Assembly: GCF_900104695.1 (NCBI RefSeq)
Contig: NZ_FNSW01000001.1
Location: forward strand, 3,590,001 to 3,654,000
Source: Paenibacillus sp. GP183
GTDB lineage: Bacteria; Bacillota; Bacilli; Paenibacillales; NBRC-103111
Length of the DNA: 64,000 bases
Direction of reading: 5' to 3'
The position numbers and the translations under genes are program-made. Every line of letters starts with the position of its first letter. The first letter of the stretch is position 1. This document shows positions 8,411 through 16,174 of the stretch, piece after piece. The notes beneath the pieces were generated by a model, which was not told the DNA's origin, searched no databases, and worked only from the letters and a program-made list of their open reading frames with translations.

Positions 8411-8536
8411 ATACAAGACGAAGCGGTAATAAAACAAATTTTGGCCGGACACACCGATGATTTCCGCGTCATCATTGATCGCTACTATTCCCATCTGTAC
8501 CGGATAGTCTACGCTGTGCTGCACCATCTTATTTGA
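8411..8536 (+). pseudogene. Remnant of an ECF sigma factor (region 2)
   Basis: In one frame the sequence reads QDEAVIKQILAGHTDDF, then a RYYSHLYRIVYAVLHH segment before a stop. This matches the start of ECF-family sigma factors up to sigma region 2. There is no ATG, GTG or TTG in a good position (ATA precedes QDE). In another frame the next bases read PDAAEAFGRSLP, like the continuation of region 2 in such proteins. It therefore looks like a decayed gene with a frameshift and a 3' deletion. Confidence 0.6.
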
Positions 8537-8540
8537 CCGG

Positions 8541-8699
8541 ATGCTGCTGAGGCTTTTGGAAGAAGCTTACCCGGACCTGCGTATATCTTACTGGCTTAAC
8601 AGCTATCTGCAAATCTTTATCGTTACCACGCTGTTCATTGGCGGCGGACTTCGATTATTATGGGGCCGCAGCCACCCAGTAAAGGAGAATCCTGAATAG
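8541..8699 (+). other. Short open frame with one membrane segment, possibly part of the same decayed locus
   Basis: An ATG-initiated 52-aa frame containing a hydrophobic stretch (FIVTTLFIGGGLRLLW) and a charged C-terminus, ending two bases before the tadA stop on the other strand. It has no clear ribosome-binding site. It may be the C-terminal end of a membrane protein that once followed the sigma factor; I do not claim it is expressed. Confidence 0.3.
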
Positions 8700-8700
8700 C

Positions 8701-9165
<465 letters not shown>

Positions 9166-9187
9166 TCACCGTGCTCCTTTTTCATAG

Positions 9188-9253
9188 TTATCAACAAGGC
9201 TCCACTCGAACATGTATTCGTTGTTAACAAGTTGTTGACAACCCTGTGGATAA
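9188..9253. promoter_or_regulatory. Cluster of DnaA-box-like sequences
   Basis: TGTGGATAA at 9245-9253 is a perfect DnaA box read on the minus strand. TTATCAACA at 9188-9196 differs from the box by one base. TTGTTAACAA and TTGTTGACAA between them are related. They sit directly upstream of tadA. A few such sites do not make an origin, and no AT-rich unwinding region with dnaA or dnaN genes is present. Confidence 0.35.
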
Positions 9254-9577
9254 CTAATTATTATGGGGATATATGTTAACCATTGTAGGGTATCTATATG
9301 TGGGAAAGCAAGAATTCTCGCCTAACTCTCCCGAATCCAATGATAAATTCGTTGATATTCACAGGATAAGTAAGTATACTAAGAATACTGTGGAGAATTT
9401 GCCTCATTTATCAAATTCGCCGTAAAACCCCTTGCTTTAGCCATGGGGATATAAGGCACTTTGCTCTGTATACCTTTAGGGATGTTAAGAGCAAAATTCT
9501 TAAATTCTCTTTAAAACATGTTAGATAAACTACATTAAACTAACTATTTGTGGTACAATTTACTGTAGGTGATGACA

Positions 9578-9975
9578 TTGAATAGAAAAGCAGAAAGTAA
9601 TCATAATATCGTTTTTGAATGTAAATATCATGTTGTTTTTTGTCCTAAGTATCGAAAAAAGGTACTCAAATGATACAAGGCTAAAAAGGTTTGTTTTTAG
9701 AGAAGTCTAAAGCGTTAAACACAGAAATCGTTGAAATGGAAATTATGCCCGATCATGTTCATTTGGTCATCAAATGCGATCCACAGTTTGGAATCCACAA
9801 AGTAGTGAAACATTTGAAAGGGTACACGTCAAGAGTGCTAAGACTAGAGTTTAGCCATCTAAAAAGTAGACTCCCTTCCCTATGGACAAACTCGTATTTT
9901 GTTGCAACCGTAGGTACAGTTCAACTGGATGTAATCAAAAAATATATTGAAAGCCAAAAAGTACGAGGTGAATAG
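9578..9975 (+). pseudogene. tnpA: IS200-type Y1 transposase TnpA, frameshifted
   Basis: The N-terminal part (TTG 9578) reads NHNIVFECKYHVVFCPKYRK and meets a stop at 9671-9673. The C-terminal part continues in another frame from about 9691: KALNTEIVEMEIMPDHVHLVIK carries the HUH metal motif (HVH), and DVIKKYIESQK carries the likely catalytic tyrosine. Fragments of all three frames around 9670-9700 resemble the missing middle, so at least two small indels have occurred. The enzyme should be inactive unless recoding takes place. The stop overlaps the ribosome-binding region of tnpB. Confidence 0.85.
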
Positions 9976-9977
9976 TA

Positions 9978-11063
9978 TTGCTTGTTGCCTACAAATACCG
10001 AATATACCCAACAAAAGAGCAAAAACAGAAGATACAATTTACTCTTGAACGCTGCCGTTTGTTGTATAACCGGTTACTAGAGGAACGTATTCTTGGCTAC
10101 AAACAAGAAGGGAAAACACCGAACTACTACGATCAAGCAAACACGTTCAACGAGCGTAAACAACACATTCCGGCATTAAAGCAAGTGCATTCGCAAGTGT
10201 TACAGGATGTTGCGAAACGATTGGATAAGGCGTATCAAGCATTTTTTAGACGAGTGAAGCAAGCCAAGACTCCAGGGTTCCCACGTTTCAAACCACAATC
10301 GAGGTACGATTCGTTTACCTATCCGCAAGGCGGGTACACAATCCATGGCAATAAAATAAAGCTATCCAAGATCGGTGAAGTGAAAATAAAACTACATCGA
10401 GAACTGCAAGGCAAGATGAAAACCTGTTCCATCCTTGTCAAAAACGGAAAATACTATGCTTGTTTTTCGTGTGAAGTTGAAGCCAAACCTTTGCCTATAA
10501 GAAACATGAAGGTTGGTATAGACTTAGGACTCAAACACCTTGCAATACCATCTGAAGGAGAACTAATAGAATCACCCAAATATCTTCGTCTAAGTGAACA
10601 ACGATTGAAACATCTACAACGTGCCGTATCCAAAAAGAAAAAAGGTTCGAAACGTAGAAGCAAAGCTGTACATCAATTGGCGAAATTGCATGAGCATGTA
10701 GCCAATCAGCGAAAAGATCATGCGCACAAGGTTTCTCGTAAACTCGTAAACCAGTACCAATTGATTGCTTTTGAAGATTTAAACATATTAGGGTTGGTTA
10801 AGAACCATCATCTTGCAAAAAGCATTGTCGATGCAGGATGGCAGCAACTCGTACAATTCGTGATGTACAAGGCTGAAAGTGCCGGTCGTCAAGTAGTGCA
10901 AGTGAATCCATACAACACATCTCAACAATGCTCCAACTGTGGTGAAATCGTCAAAAAAACACTATCCGAACGAACGCATCAATGTTCTTGCGGATACGTT
11001 GCAGATCGGGACGTAAATGCGGCGACTAACATACTAAACCTAGCTTTGAAAAACGTATCGTAA
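9978..11063 (+). CDS. tnpB: RNA-guided nuclease TnpB of an IS605-type element
   Basis: A 361-aa protein of the family ancestral to Cas12; characterised members cut DNA guided by an RNA made from the right end of the element. All three RuvC-like acidic positions are present: Asp182 in GIDLGLKHLA, Glu266 in AFEDLNI, and Asp343/Asp345 in DRDVNAATNI. A zinc ribbon is seen as CSNCG...CSCG (near residues 318-338). The N-terminal helical region (MLVAYKYRIYPTKEQ) is typical. The start is TTG 9978 with GAGGTG upstream. It appears intact although its tnpA partner is broken, so it might still act while the element cannot move alone. Confidence 0.92.
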   Translation: MLVAYKYRIYPTKEQKQKIQFTLERCRLLYNRLLEERILGYKQEGKTPNYYDQANTFNERKQHIPALKQVHSQVLQDVAKRLDKAYQAFFRRVKQAKTPGFPRFKPQSRYDSFTYPQGGYTIHGNKIKLSKIGEVKIKLHRELQGKMKTCSILVKNGKYYACFSCEVEAKPLPIRNMKVGIDLGLKHLAIPSEGELIESPKYLRLSEQRLKHLQRAVSKKKKGSKRRSKAVHQLAKLHEHVANQRKDHAHKVSRKLVNQYQLIAFEDLNILGLVKNHHLAKSIVDAGWQQLVQFVMYKAESAGRQVVQVNPYNTSQQCSNCGEIVKKTLSERTHQCSCGYVADRDVNAATNILNLALKNVS

Positions 11064-11164
11064 CCTAAAAAAGACTAGGCTTGGATAGAGCCTCCAAGGA
11101 GGGGAAAGGTTACGATCCCCGATGATCTGAGAAGCCCCTGCCTTTAGGCATGGGAGCATGTCAC
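11064..11164 (+). ncRNA. Putative omega RNA (TnpB guide RNA) region
   Basis: In IS605 elements the guide RNA scaffold is the 3' end of tnpB plus the right end, and the guide is the flanking DNA just outside. The 100 bases between the tnpB stop and the right boundary are noncoding and rich in short inverted repeats (GCCTCCAAGGAGG; the terminal hairpin). The position is inferred by analogy only; the RNA 5' end probably lies inside tnpB. The guide would start at about 11165 (CCACATTTAATTTCAT). Confidence 0.4.
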
Positions 11165-11183
11165 CCACATTTAATTTCATATT

Positions 11184-11272
11184 TCGACAAAGGCAAACTT
11201 ATCGAAAGATAAGGACGCAAAACTGAGGGTCTACAGTTCCATACGGAGCTACGGCAGCCTGGTTACCGAAAA
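11184..11272 (+). ncRNA. Cyclic-di-GMP-I riboswitch (GEMM-I)
   Basis: The conserved blocks of the GEMM-I aptamer occur in order: GGCAAAC, GAAA tetraloop, GACGCAAA, GGGTCTA, AGCTACGG, then GGTTACCGA (tetraloop receptor side). ACTTATC/GATAAG form the first hairpin around GAAA. The base before GCAAAC is G, which in this family favours c-di-GMP over cGAMP (from family knowledge). A terminator hairpin and a PilZ-domain gene follow, consistent with transcriptional control. The inserted IS element ends about 20 bases upstream. Confidence 0.93.
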
Positions 11273-11293
11273 TCTGATTTTCTTGATCAAGGT

Positions 11294-11326
11294 ACAAGGC
11301 TGCTCCCATTGGAGTGGTCTTTTTTG
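11294..11326 (+). terminator. Terminator of the c-di-GMP riboswitch expression platform
   Basis: GGCTGCTCC-CATT-GGAGTGGTC (with G-U pairs) followed by six T, between the aptamer and the PilZ gene. Confidence 0.7.
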
Positions 11327-11361
11327 ATTTATCGATAAGTGATTGAGAGGAAGTGGATATA

Positions 11362-12099
11362 ATGTCTGGAGGAAAAGAGTACACGAAAGAAGCATCTACA
11401 TTTTACGGCAGCAAGGAAGGAAATGATACTGGAATTCTTATTAACTGTGAGACCGTTGTCGAAAAAGAAGATTTTGTTTCTACCGGTGTGCTGACTTACG
11501 TGTTCGGCGACATTATTGAAATTGAAATTCCTCAATTCGATGTGTTCAAGCTTGGAGATAAAGCCAAAGTTACCGTGTATTCAAAATCCGGCCTTTTTGT
11601 ATTTGAAACGACCGTGGTAGCCAAAGAGTTTGGTTCGCTGATTGTCATCAATCCTCCGGAGAATCGCAAAAGATTTAGCGAAAAGCGGGAATTTCCTCGG
11701 ATATCCGTGAAAAGCAAAGGTGTGCTTCGTGCTTTGTCCGACCCTAAACGGAACCAAAAGCAAAGCTTTGACGAACCGATTGATTTCGCACTCGAAAACA
11801 TCAGCATGAATGGCTTGGGCTTTTCTCTTACTCTGGATGTAGACATTCATTCGGAATCTCATTTAGAAGTGGAGTTGGATCTGGGCTTTCCCCTGTCGGT
11901 CGTTACACAAATTGTGCGTAAAGAAAAACTGGATTCAATTACTTATTACGGAGCCGAATATATAGAAGTGCCGAAAGAAAAAACAAACGCACTCCGAGCC
12001 TTTATTTTAAAAAACCAGGTGGAAATGTATTTCGTGAAAAAGCGCGAGGATAAGCATAAAAAGGCAGTTCAGGAAAAAAAGTTTGTGGCTAACGAATAG
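11362..12099 (+). CDS. PilZ-domain c-di-GMP receptor (YcgR/YpfA-like)
   Basis: A 245-aa cytoplasmic protein likely to bind c-di-GMP and to act on motility or envelope functions. The N-terminal half (about residues 10-105) resembles the flagellar-brake (YcgR-like) domain. The PilZ domain starts with the binding motif RxxxR in KREFPRISV and has NISMNGLGF (NxSxxG) about 40 residues later. The C-terminus is very basic. ATG 11362 is chosen because AGAGGAAGTGG precedes it. Because expression is under a c-di-GMP riboswitch, the same messenger probably controls both synthesis and activity. Confidence 0.88.
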   Translation: MSGGKEYTKEASTFYGSKEGNDTGILINCETVVEKEDFVSTGVLTYVFGDIIEIEIPQFDVFKLGDKAKVTVYSKSGLFVFETTVVAKEFGSLIVINPPENRKRFSEKREFPRISVKSKGVLRALSDPKRNQKQSFDEPIDFALENISMNGLGFSLTLDVDIHSESHLEVELDLGFPLSVVTQIVRKEKLDSITYYGAEYIEVPKEKTNALRAFILKNQVEMYFVKKREDKHKKAVQEKKFVANE

Positions 12100-12116
12100 C
12101 CTGGACTTATTTTTTT
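12079..12116. terminator. Terminator between PilZ gene and doc (convergent)
   Basis: AAGT...GGCT-loop-AGCC...ACTT followed by ATTTTTTTT on the plus strand. It overlaps the ends of both converging genes. Confidence 0.6.
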
Positions 12117-12499
12117 TCATTCAATTGATGAGAGTGTGAATTAATTATTTCTGCTATCTCGGCCAAATTGAATTTATGCTCAACCATGTCAACCGCAAGA
12201 TCCTCGGCTCGTTTTTGCTCCATTTTAAAACTAAACCCATTATACTTTAGAAAAATAACAAGCGCAGTAAACGCAGTACGCTTATTGGCATTATGGAATG
12301 CATGATTTTGCCCTAAGGATACAAATAGAGCCGCAGCTTTTTCGAATAGGGATGGATAAGCGTCTTGCGGACGAAACACCGCTGACTCTAACAGGCTTTG
12401 AGACTTGACCCCAATTTGTTCTCCTGGACTGTATCTTTGAATTACGGCTACGTTGATGGCTATGACCTCAGATATAGAGAGAAAGCGGATTAAATTCAT
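12107..12499 (-). CDS. doc: Death-on-curing (Doc/Fic-fold) toxin
   Basis: A 130-aa protein with the Fic-fold motif HAFHNANKRTA (around residues 66-76), matching the Doc version HxFx[D/N]xNKR. Characterised Doc toxins phosphorylate elongation factor Tu and stop translation. The N-terminal ISEVIAINVAVI and GVKSQSLLESAVFRPQ segments also match Doc. It starts with ATG overlapping the antitoxin stop by one base (TAATG), so the two are translationally coupled. Confidence 0.88.
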   Translation of the reverse strand: MNLIRFLSISEVIAINVAVIQRYSPGEQIGVKSQSLLESAVFRPQDAYPSLFEKAAALFVSLGQNHAFHNANKRTAFTALVIFLKYNGFSFKMEQKRAEDLAVDMVEHKFNLAEIAEIINSHSHQLNEKK

Positions 12500-12744
12500 T
12501 ATCTATCCTTTAATCCCTTCAATGTTTCATCGTACTCACTCATAACTTCCGCGAGAGTATCCAAAAAATCAGCACTGATTCCCGCAGGCAAAGCTACTTT
12601 TTGAATCTTTTTTATGACAATTTCCCCTTCACTTTCACGCACATCAATTCGAACGGTATCACCTAAGTCTAGACCGACTTGTTTTAAGGCCTCGGTCATA
12701 GTTAGCCCAAGGCTGTTTCCGAATTTTGATACTTTACGTTCCAT
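12499..12744 (-). CDS. AbrB/MazE-type antitoxin partner of Doc
   Basis: An 81-aa protein. Residues 1-50 have the swapped-hairpin AbrB/MazE DNA-binding pattern (KVSKFGNSLGLTMTEALKQVGLDLGDTVRIDVRE). The C-terminal tail (FLDTLAEVMSEYDETLKGL) is acidic and helical and would cover the toxin. It lies first in the operon and probably represses its own promoter in the 12745-12830 region, which is AT-rich. Classical Doc partners are Phd proteins, so this is the AbrB-type variant of the module. Confidence 0.85.
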   Translation of the reverse strand: MERKVSKFGNSLGLTMTEALKQVGLDLGDTVRIDVRESEGEIVIKKIQKVALPAGISADFLDTLAEVMSEYDETLKGLKDR

Positions 12745-13005
12745 CTATATCCCCATCCTCGTTTTATTCTCACTCCATGTAATAATGTTCAACTATTATA
12801 ACAATTATACATTATTACCGAAAAGAATAAAATACCTGATTTTCAGAGCTCAGGCTGGTCCCCGTGGAAAAATGTTGATATCATGTAATCCTCCATTTTA
12901 TTGTATAATATAGTTTCAAGGGCCAACTCAAGTGACAACAACTAGAGTCTAATATATAATGTTATAAGTATTTGATAAATGCATATTAAGGGGATGTAAC
13001 AATAA

Positions 13006-14106
13006 ATGGCTTTAAAAGCAGGAATAGTCGGATTGCCTAATGTTGGGAAATCGACTTTATTTAATGCAATCACACAGGCAGGCGCGGAATCCGCGAATTA
13101 TCCGTTCTGTACGATCGATCCGAATGTAGGGGTAGTGGAAGTGCCGGACGAAAGAATGCATAAGCTCGTAGAAATGATTGTGCCCAAAAGTGTTGTGCCT
13201 ACTGCTTTCGAATTCGTCGATATTGCCGGTCTGGTGAAGGGTGCGAGCCAGGGAGAAGGGCTGGGCAATAAATTTTTGGCTCATATTCGCGAGGTGGATG
13301 CCATTGTTCATGTCGTGCGCTGCTTTGTAGATGATAATATTACTCACGTATCCGGCAAGGTCGATCCGATTGGGGATATCGAGACGATCAACCTGGAGTT
13401 GATTTTGGCCGATCTCGATTCCGTCGAGAAAAAGATAGACCGTTCCCGCAAAAACCTCAAAGGCGGCGACAAGAAATTTGTCGCGGAAGTCGAATGCCTG
13501 GAGCGCGTCAAAGAGGCGCTTTATGCCGACAAACCGGCTCGCAGTCTGGAGCTTAGTGAGGATGAGAAGCTGATTCTTCGCGATTTGCATCTGCTCACCA
13601 TGAAGCCTGTGCTTTATGCAGCTAATGTAAGTGAAGATGAAGTGGCCTCGGCCGACGACAATTCCTATGTGCAGAAGGTCAAAGAATTCGCAGCTCTCGA
13701 AGGAGCCGAAGTCGTGCCGATCAGCGCCAAGGTGGAATCGGAAATTGCCGAGTTGGAAGATGAAGAAAAAGAGATGTTCCTGCAAGAACTGGGGCTTCAA
13801 GAGTCCGGTTTGAATAGATTAATTAAGGCCGCATACAAGCTGCTTGGACTTTACACCTATTTCACCGCCGGCGTGCAAGAAGTGAGAGCCTGGACAGTCC
13901 GCAGAGGGACAAAGGCGCCGCAAGCGGCCGGAGTCATTCACACCGATTTTGAACGCGGATTTATTCGTGCGGAGGTTGTTTCTTATCAGGATCTGGTGAC
14001 ATCAGGCTCGATGAATGCCGCCAAGGAAAAAGGCCAGGTTCGTCTGGAAGGCAAGGATTATGTAGTCAAAGACGGCGACGTAATGCATTTCCGTTTTAAT
14101 GTGTAA
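13006..14106 (+). CDS. ychF: Ribosome-associated ATPase YchF (Obg family)
   Basis: A 366-aa universally conserved P-loop protein that binds ribosomes and hydrolyses ATP rather than GTP in characterised members. P-loop GLPNVGKST lies at residues 8-16, the switch II region reads [19 protein letters not shown], and the C-terminal TGS-like domain holds [42 protein letters not shown] 13006 is preceded by a weak AAGGGGATG. The 260 bases upstream hold no gene; they include AT-rich promoter-like sequence. Confidence 0.96.
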   Translation: MALKAGIVGLPNVGKSTLFNAITQAGAESANYPFCTIDPNVGVVEVPDERMHKLVEMIVPKSVVPTAFEFVDIAGLVKGASQGEGLGNKFLAHIREVDAIVHVVRCFVDDNITHVSGKVDPIGDIETINLELILADLDSVEKKIDRSRKNLKGGDKKFVAEVECLERVKEALYADKPARSLELSEDEKLILRDLHLLTMKPVLYAANVSEDEVASADDNSYVQKVKEFAALEGAEVVPISAKVESEIAELEDEEKEMFLQELGLQESGLNRLIKAAYKLLGLYTYFTAGVQEVRAWTVRRGTKAPQAAGVIHTDFERGFIRAEVVSYQDLVTSGSMNAAKEKGQVRLEGKDYVVKDGDVMHFRFNV

Positions 14107-14151
14107 ATAATAAGTGTAGACCCAAAGAAAACTCTAAAGGGGTGAAATACC

Positions 14152-15228
14152 ATGTTAGATCGACTTCAATCCGTAGCAGACCGCTACGATAAACTTAGCG
14201 AGCTGCTTTGTGATCCGGGAATAACCAGTGATCCCAAGAAGCTCCGGGAATATTCGAAAGAGCAATCCGACTTACAGGATGCTTATGACGCTTATATGCA
14301 GTTCAAAAGCATCAGTGAGCAGCTGAATTCCGCAAAAGCCATGCAAAATGAAAAGCTGGACGACGACATGCGCGAGCTCGTCAAGATGGAAATCGAGGAG
14401 CTGTCCCAGCAATACGCCGCTTTGGAAGAAAAGCTGAAGGTCCTGATGATGCCGAAGGATCCCAACGATGACAAGAACGTCATTGTGGAAATTCGCGGCG
14501 CAGCCGGGGGAGATGAGGCGGCTTTATTCGCCTCTGATCTGTATCGGATGTATACGCGATATGCGGATGCGCAAGGGTGGAAAACGGAAATTCTCGATGC
14601 CAGCCTGAATGATTTGGGCGGGTTCAAGGAAATCATCTTCATGATTACCGGCAAAGGCGCCTACAGCAAGCTGAAATACGAGAGTGGAGCCCATCGTGTG
14701 CAGCGGATTCCGGTTACTGAATCAGGCGGTCGTATTCATACCTCGACTTCGACCGTTGTGGTCATGCCGGAAGCCGAAGAAGTGGAAATCGAAATTCATG
14801 ATGCTGATATTCGCGTGGATACGTTTTGCTCCAGTGGAGCGGGCGGCCAATCGGTCAATACGACCAAGTCGGCCGTACGCGTCACCCACGTACCTACAGG
14901 GATTGTAGCCACTTGCCAAGACGGCAAATCACAAAACTCCAACAAGGAGCAGGCGCTGAGGGTGCTTCGGGCTCGAATCTCCGACAAGATGCGCGAGGAA
15001 GAGGAAGCCAAGTACTCTGGAGAACGCAAAAGCAAGGTGGGAACGGGCGACCGCAGCGAGCGGATTCGCACGTACAATTTCCCGCAAAGCCGGATTACGG
15101 ACCATCGCATCGGACTTACCTTGCACCGTCTCGAGACCGTGCTGAATGGAGACATGGAAGAGGTTGTGTCGGCCCTTACGATTGCGTCGCAATCCGACCT
15201 TCTCGACAAAGGAGAGGCAGTAATGTGA
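14152..15228 (+). CDS. prfA: Peptide chain release factor 1
   Basis: Recognises UAA and UAG in the ribosomal A site and triggers release of the finished protein. In the 358-aa protein the stop-codon-reading PxT motif is PVT (187-189) and the catalytic GGQ is at 231-233. The glutamine is methylated by PrmC, encoded next. The start ATG 14152 has AAAGGGGTG upstream, preceded by AAACTCT as at several other genes in this window. The stop overlaps the prmC start by four bases. Confidence 0.97.
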   Translation: MLDRLQSVADRYDKLSELLCDPGITSDPKKLREYSKEQSDLQDAYDAYMQFKSISEQLNSAKAMQNEKLDDDMRELVKMEIEELSQQYAALEEKLKVLMMPKDPNDDKNVIVEIRGAAGGDEAALFASDLYRMYTRYADAQGWKTEILDASLNDLGGFKEIIFMITGKGAYSKLKYESGAHRVQRIPVTESGGRIHTSTSTVVVMPEAEEVEIEIHDADIRVDTFCSSGAGGQSVNTTKSAVRVTHVPTGIVATCQDGKSQNSNKEQALRVLRARISDKMREEEEAKYSGERKSKVGTGDRSERIRTYNFPQSRITDHRIGLTLHRLETVLNGDMEEVVSALTIASQSDLLDKGEAVM

Positions 15229-16106
15229 AGCCGCCATTAACGATTCGAGAAGCCTATACAGAGGCTTCTTCTTTTTTAGCAGCGCAGGGCGTGGCAGACA
15301 GCGCTGCCTGCACCGATCTGCTGCTCCAGCACCTGCTCGGCTGGAGCCGGACCGAATTGCTCCTGCGCTGGCAGGAGCCGTGGCCGCTCGAGCTGGCGGA
15401 CCGCTGGCGCCAGCTGATCGAAAGGAAGGCCGCGGGCGAGCCGGTGCAGTACATCACCGGCGAGCAGGAGTTCTTCGGCCTTCCTTTCGCCGTGAATAGC
15501 GCGGTCCTCATCCCGCGCCCGGAAACCGAGCTTCTCGTGGAGGCCATTCTCCACGAGGGCTCGCGGCTCTTCCCGCAAGGCGCGCCGCTGCTTGCGGACG
15601 TCGGCACCGGGAGCGGCGCCATCCCGGTCACGATCGCCCGCGCGCGCCCGCAGTGGCGCGTGTACAGCAGCGACATCTCCGCGGCCGCGCTGGAGATGGC
15701 CCGCTCGAACGCGCAGCGCAACGCGGTTGCCGCGCGGGTGACCTGGCTCGAGGGCGACCTCCTCGAGCCGTATATCGAGCGCCGGCTGCCGGTCGACATC
15801 CTCGTGTCGAACCCGCCGTACATTCCGGCGGGCGACGTGCCGGCGCTGCAGCCCGAAGTGCGGCTGTATGAGCCGCACACGGCCCTGATCGGCGGTCCGG
15901 ACGGGCTGGACCTGTACCGCCGTATGATCGCGCAACTGCCGCTGCTGCCGGAAATGCCCGCCCTGGTGGGCTTCGAGGTCGGCATCCGGCAGGCGGAGGA
16001 CGTGGCGGCGATGCTTCGCGGCATCGCTGAGTGGACGGAGATCCGCTTCGTGCCGGATCTAGCAGGAATTGATAGACACGTGCTGGCGATACTGAAAAAA
16101 AGATAG
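15225..16106 (+). CDS. prmC: Release factor glutamine methyltransferase
   Basis: Methylates the GGQ glutamine of release factors with S-adenosylmethionine. The 293-aa protein has an N-terminal helical domain, the SAM-binding motif [16 protein letters not shown] in the middle, and the catalytic NPPY (VSNPPYIP). The start is GTG 15225 with AAAGGAGAGG upstream, overlapping the prfA stop in GTGA. From about 15290 to 16060 the gene is strikingly GC-rich compared with its neighbours, almost all third positions being G or C. Confidence 0.95.
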   Translation: MKPPLTIREAYTEASSFLAAQGVADSAACTDLLLQHLLGWSRTELLLRWQEPWPLELADRWRQLIERKAAGEPVQYITGEQEFFGLPFAVNSAVLIPRPETELLVEAILHEGSRLFPQGAPLLADVGTGSGAIPVTIARARPQWRVYSSDISAAALEMARSNAQRNAVAARVTWLEGDLLEPYIERRLPVDILVSNPPYIPAGDVPALQPEVRLYEPHTALIGGPDGLDLYRRMIAQLPLLPEMPALVGFEVGIRQAEDVAAMLRGIAEWTEIRFVPDLAGIDRHVLAILKKR

Positions 16107-16118
16107 ATTCATAGGTTT

Positions 16119-16169
16119 AGCCCTCTCGACTTCCGACCATACTGGGTAGTACAAAAGTCGAGAGGGGCT
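16119..16169 (+). promoter_or_regulatory. Hairpin sequestering the spoIIR ribosome-binding site
   Basis: AGCCCTCTCGACTT (16119-16132) pairs with AAGTCGAGAGGGGCT (16155-16169) with one bulged G and a 22-base loop. The right arm contains GAGAGGGG, the only ribosome-binding site for the ATG at 16175. No T run follows, so it is not a standard terminator. Confidence 0.7.
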
Positions 16170-16174
16170 CTACC

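Larger units (their letters stand above)
9412..11164 (+). mobile_element. IS200/IS605-family insertion sequence (tnpA broken, tnpB intact)
   Basis: The order is: left subterminal hairpin (CCCC...GGGG, 9428-9448), tnpA remnant, tnpB, and right subterminal hairpin (CCCTGCC-TTTA-GGCATGGG, about 11136-11153). Both hairpins carry a single unpaired T in the 3' arm, the type of structure that IS200/IS605 transposases recognise. There are no terminal inverted repeats or target duplications, as expected for single-strand transposition. The left boundary is inferred from TTTAT (9407-9411), a plausible target motif; the right boundary follows a GTCAC. Both are approximate by several bases. Confidence 0.85.

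Noticed and set aside
9188-9253. Replication origin
   Set aside because: Only one perfect DnaA box is present and no dnaA, dnaN or long AT-rich unwinding region is nearby; reported only as a small box cluster.
13057-13800. A 247-codon minus-strand frame opposite ychF
   Set aside because: It is the antisense shadow of a highly conserved gene; its translation has no recognisable domain and no ribosome-binding site.
15254-16024. Long open frames on the minus strand opposite prmC (up to 256 codons)
   Set aside because: They lie in a GC-rich stretch where stop codons are rare on every strand, show Arg/Ser/Pro-rich low-complexity translations, have no ribosome-binding site and are exactly opposite a clear methyltransferase gene.
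16085-16093. GGCGATACT as a sigma-F -10 box for spoIIR
   Set aside because: It fits GGNNANANT but no GTATA-like -35 lies at the right distance, and it is inside prmC; not strong enough to report as a promoter.
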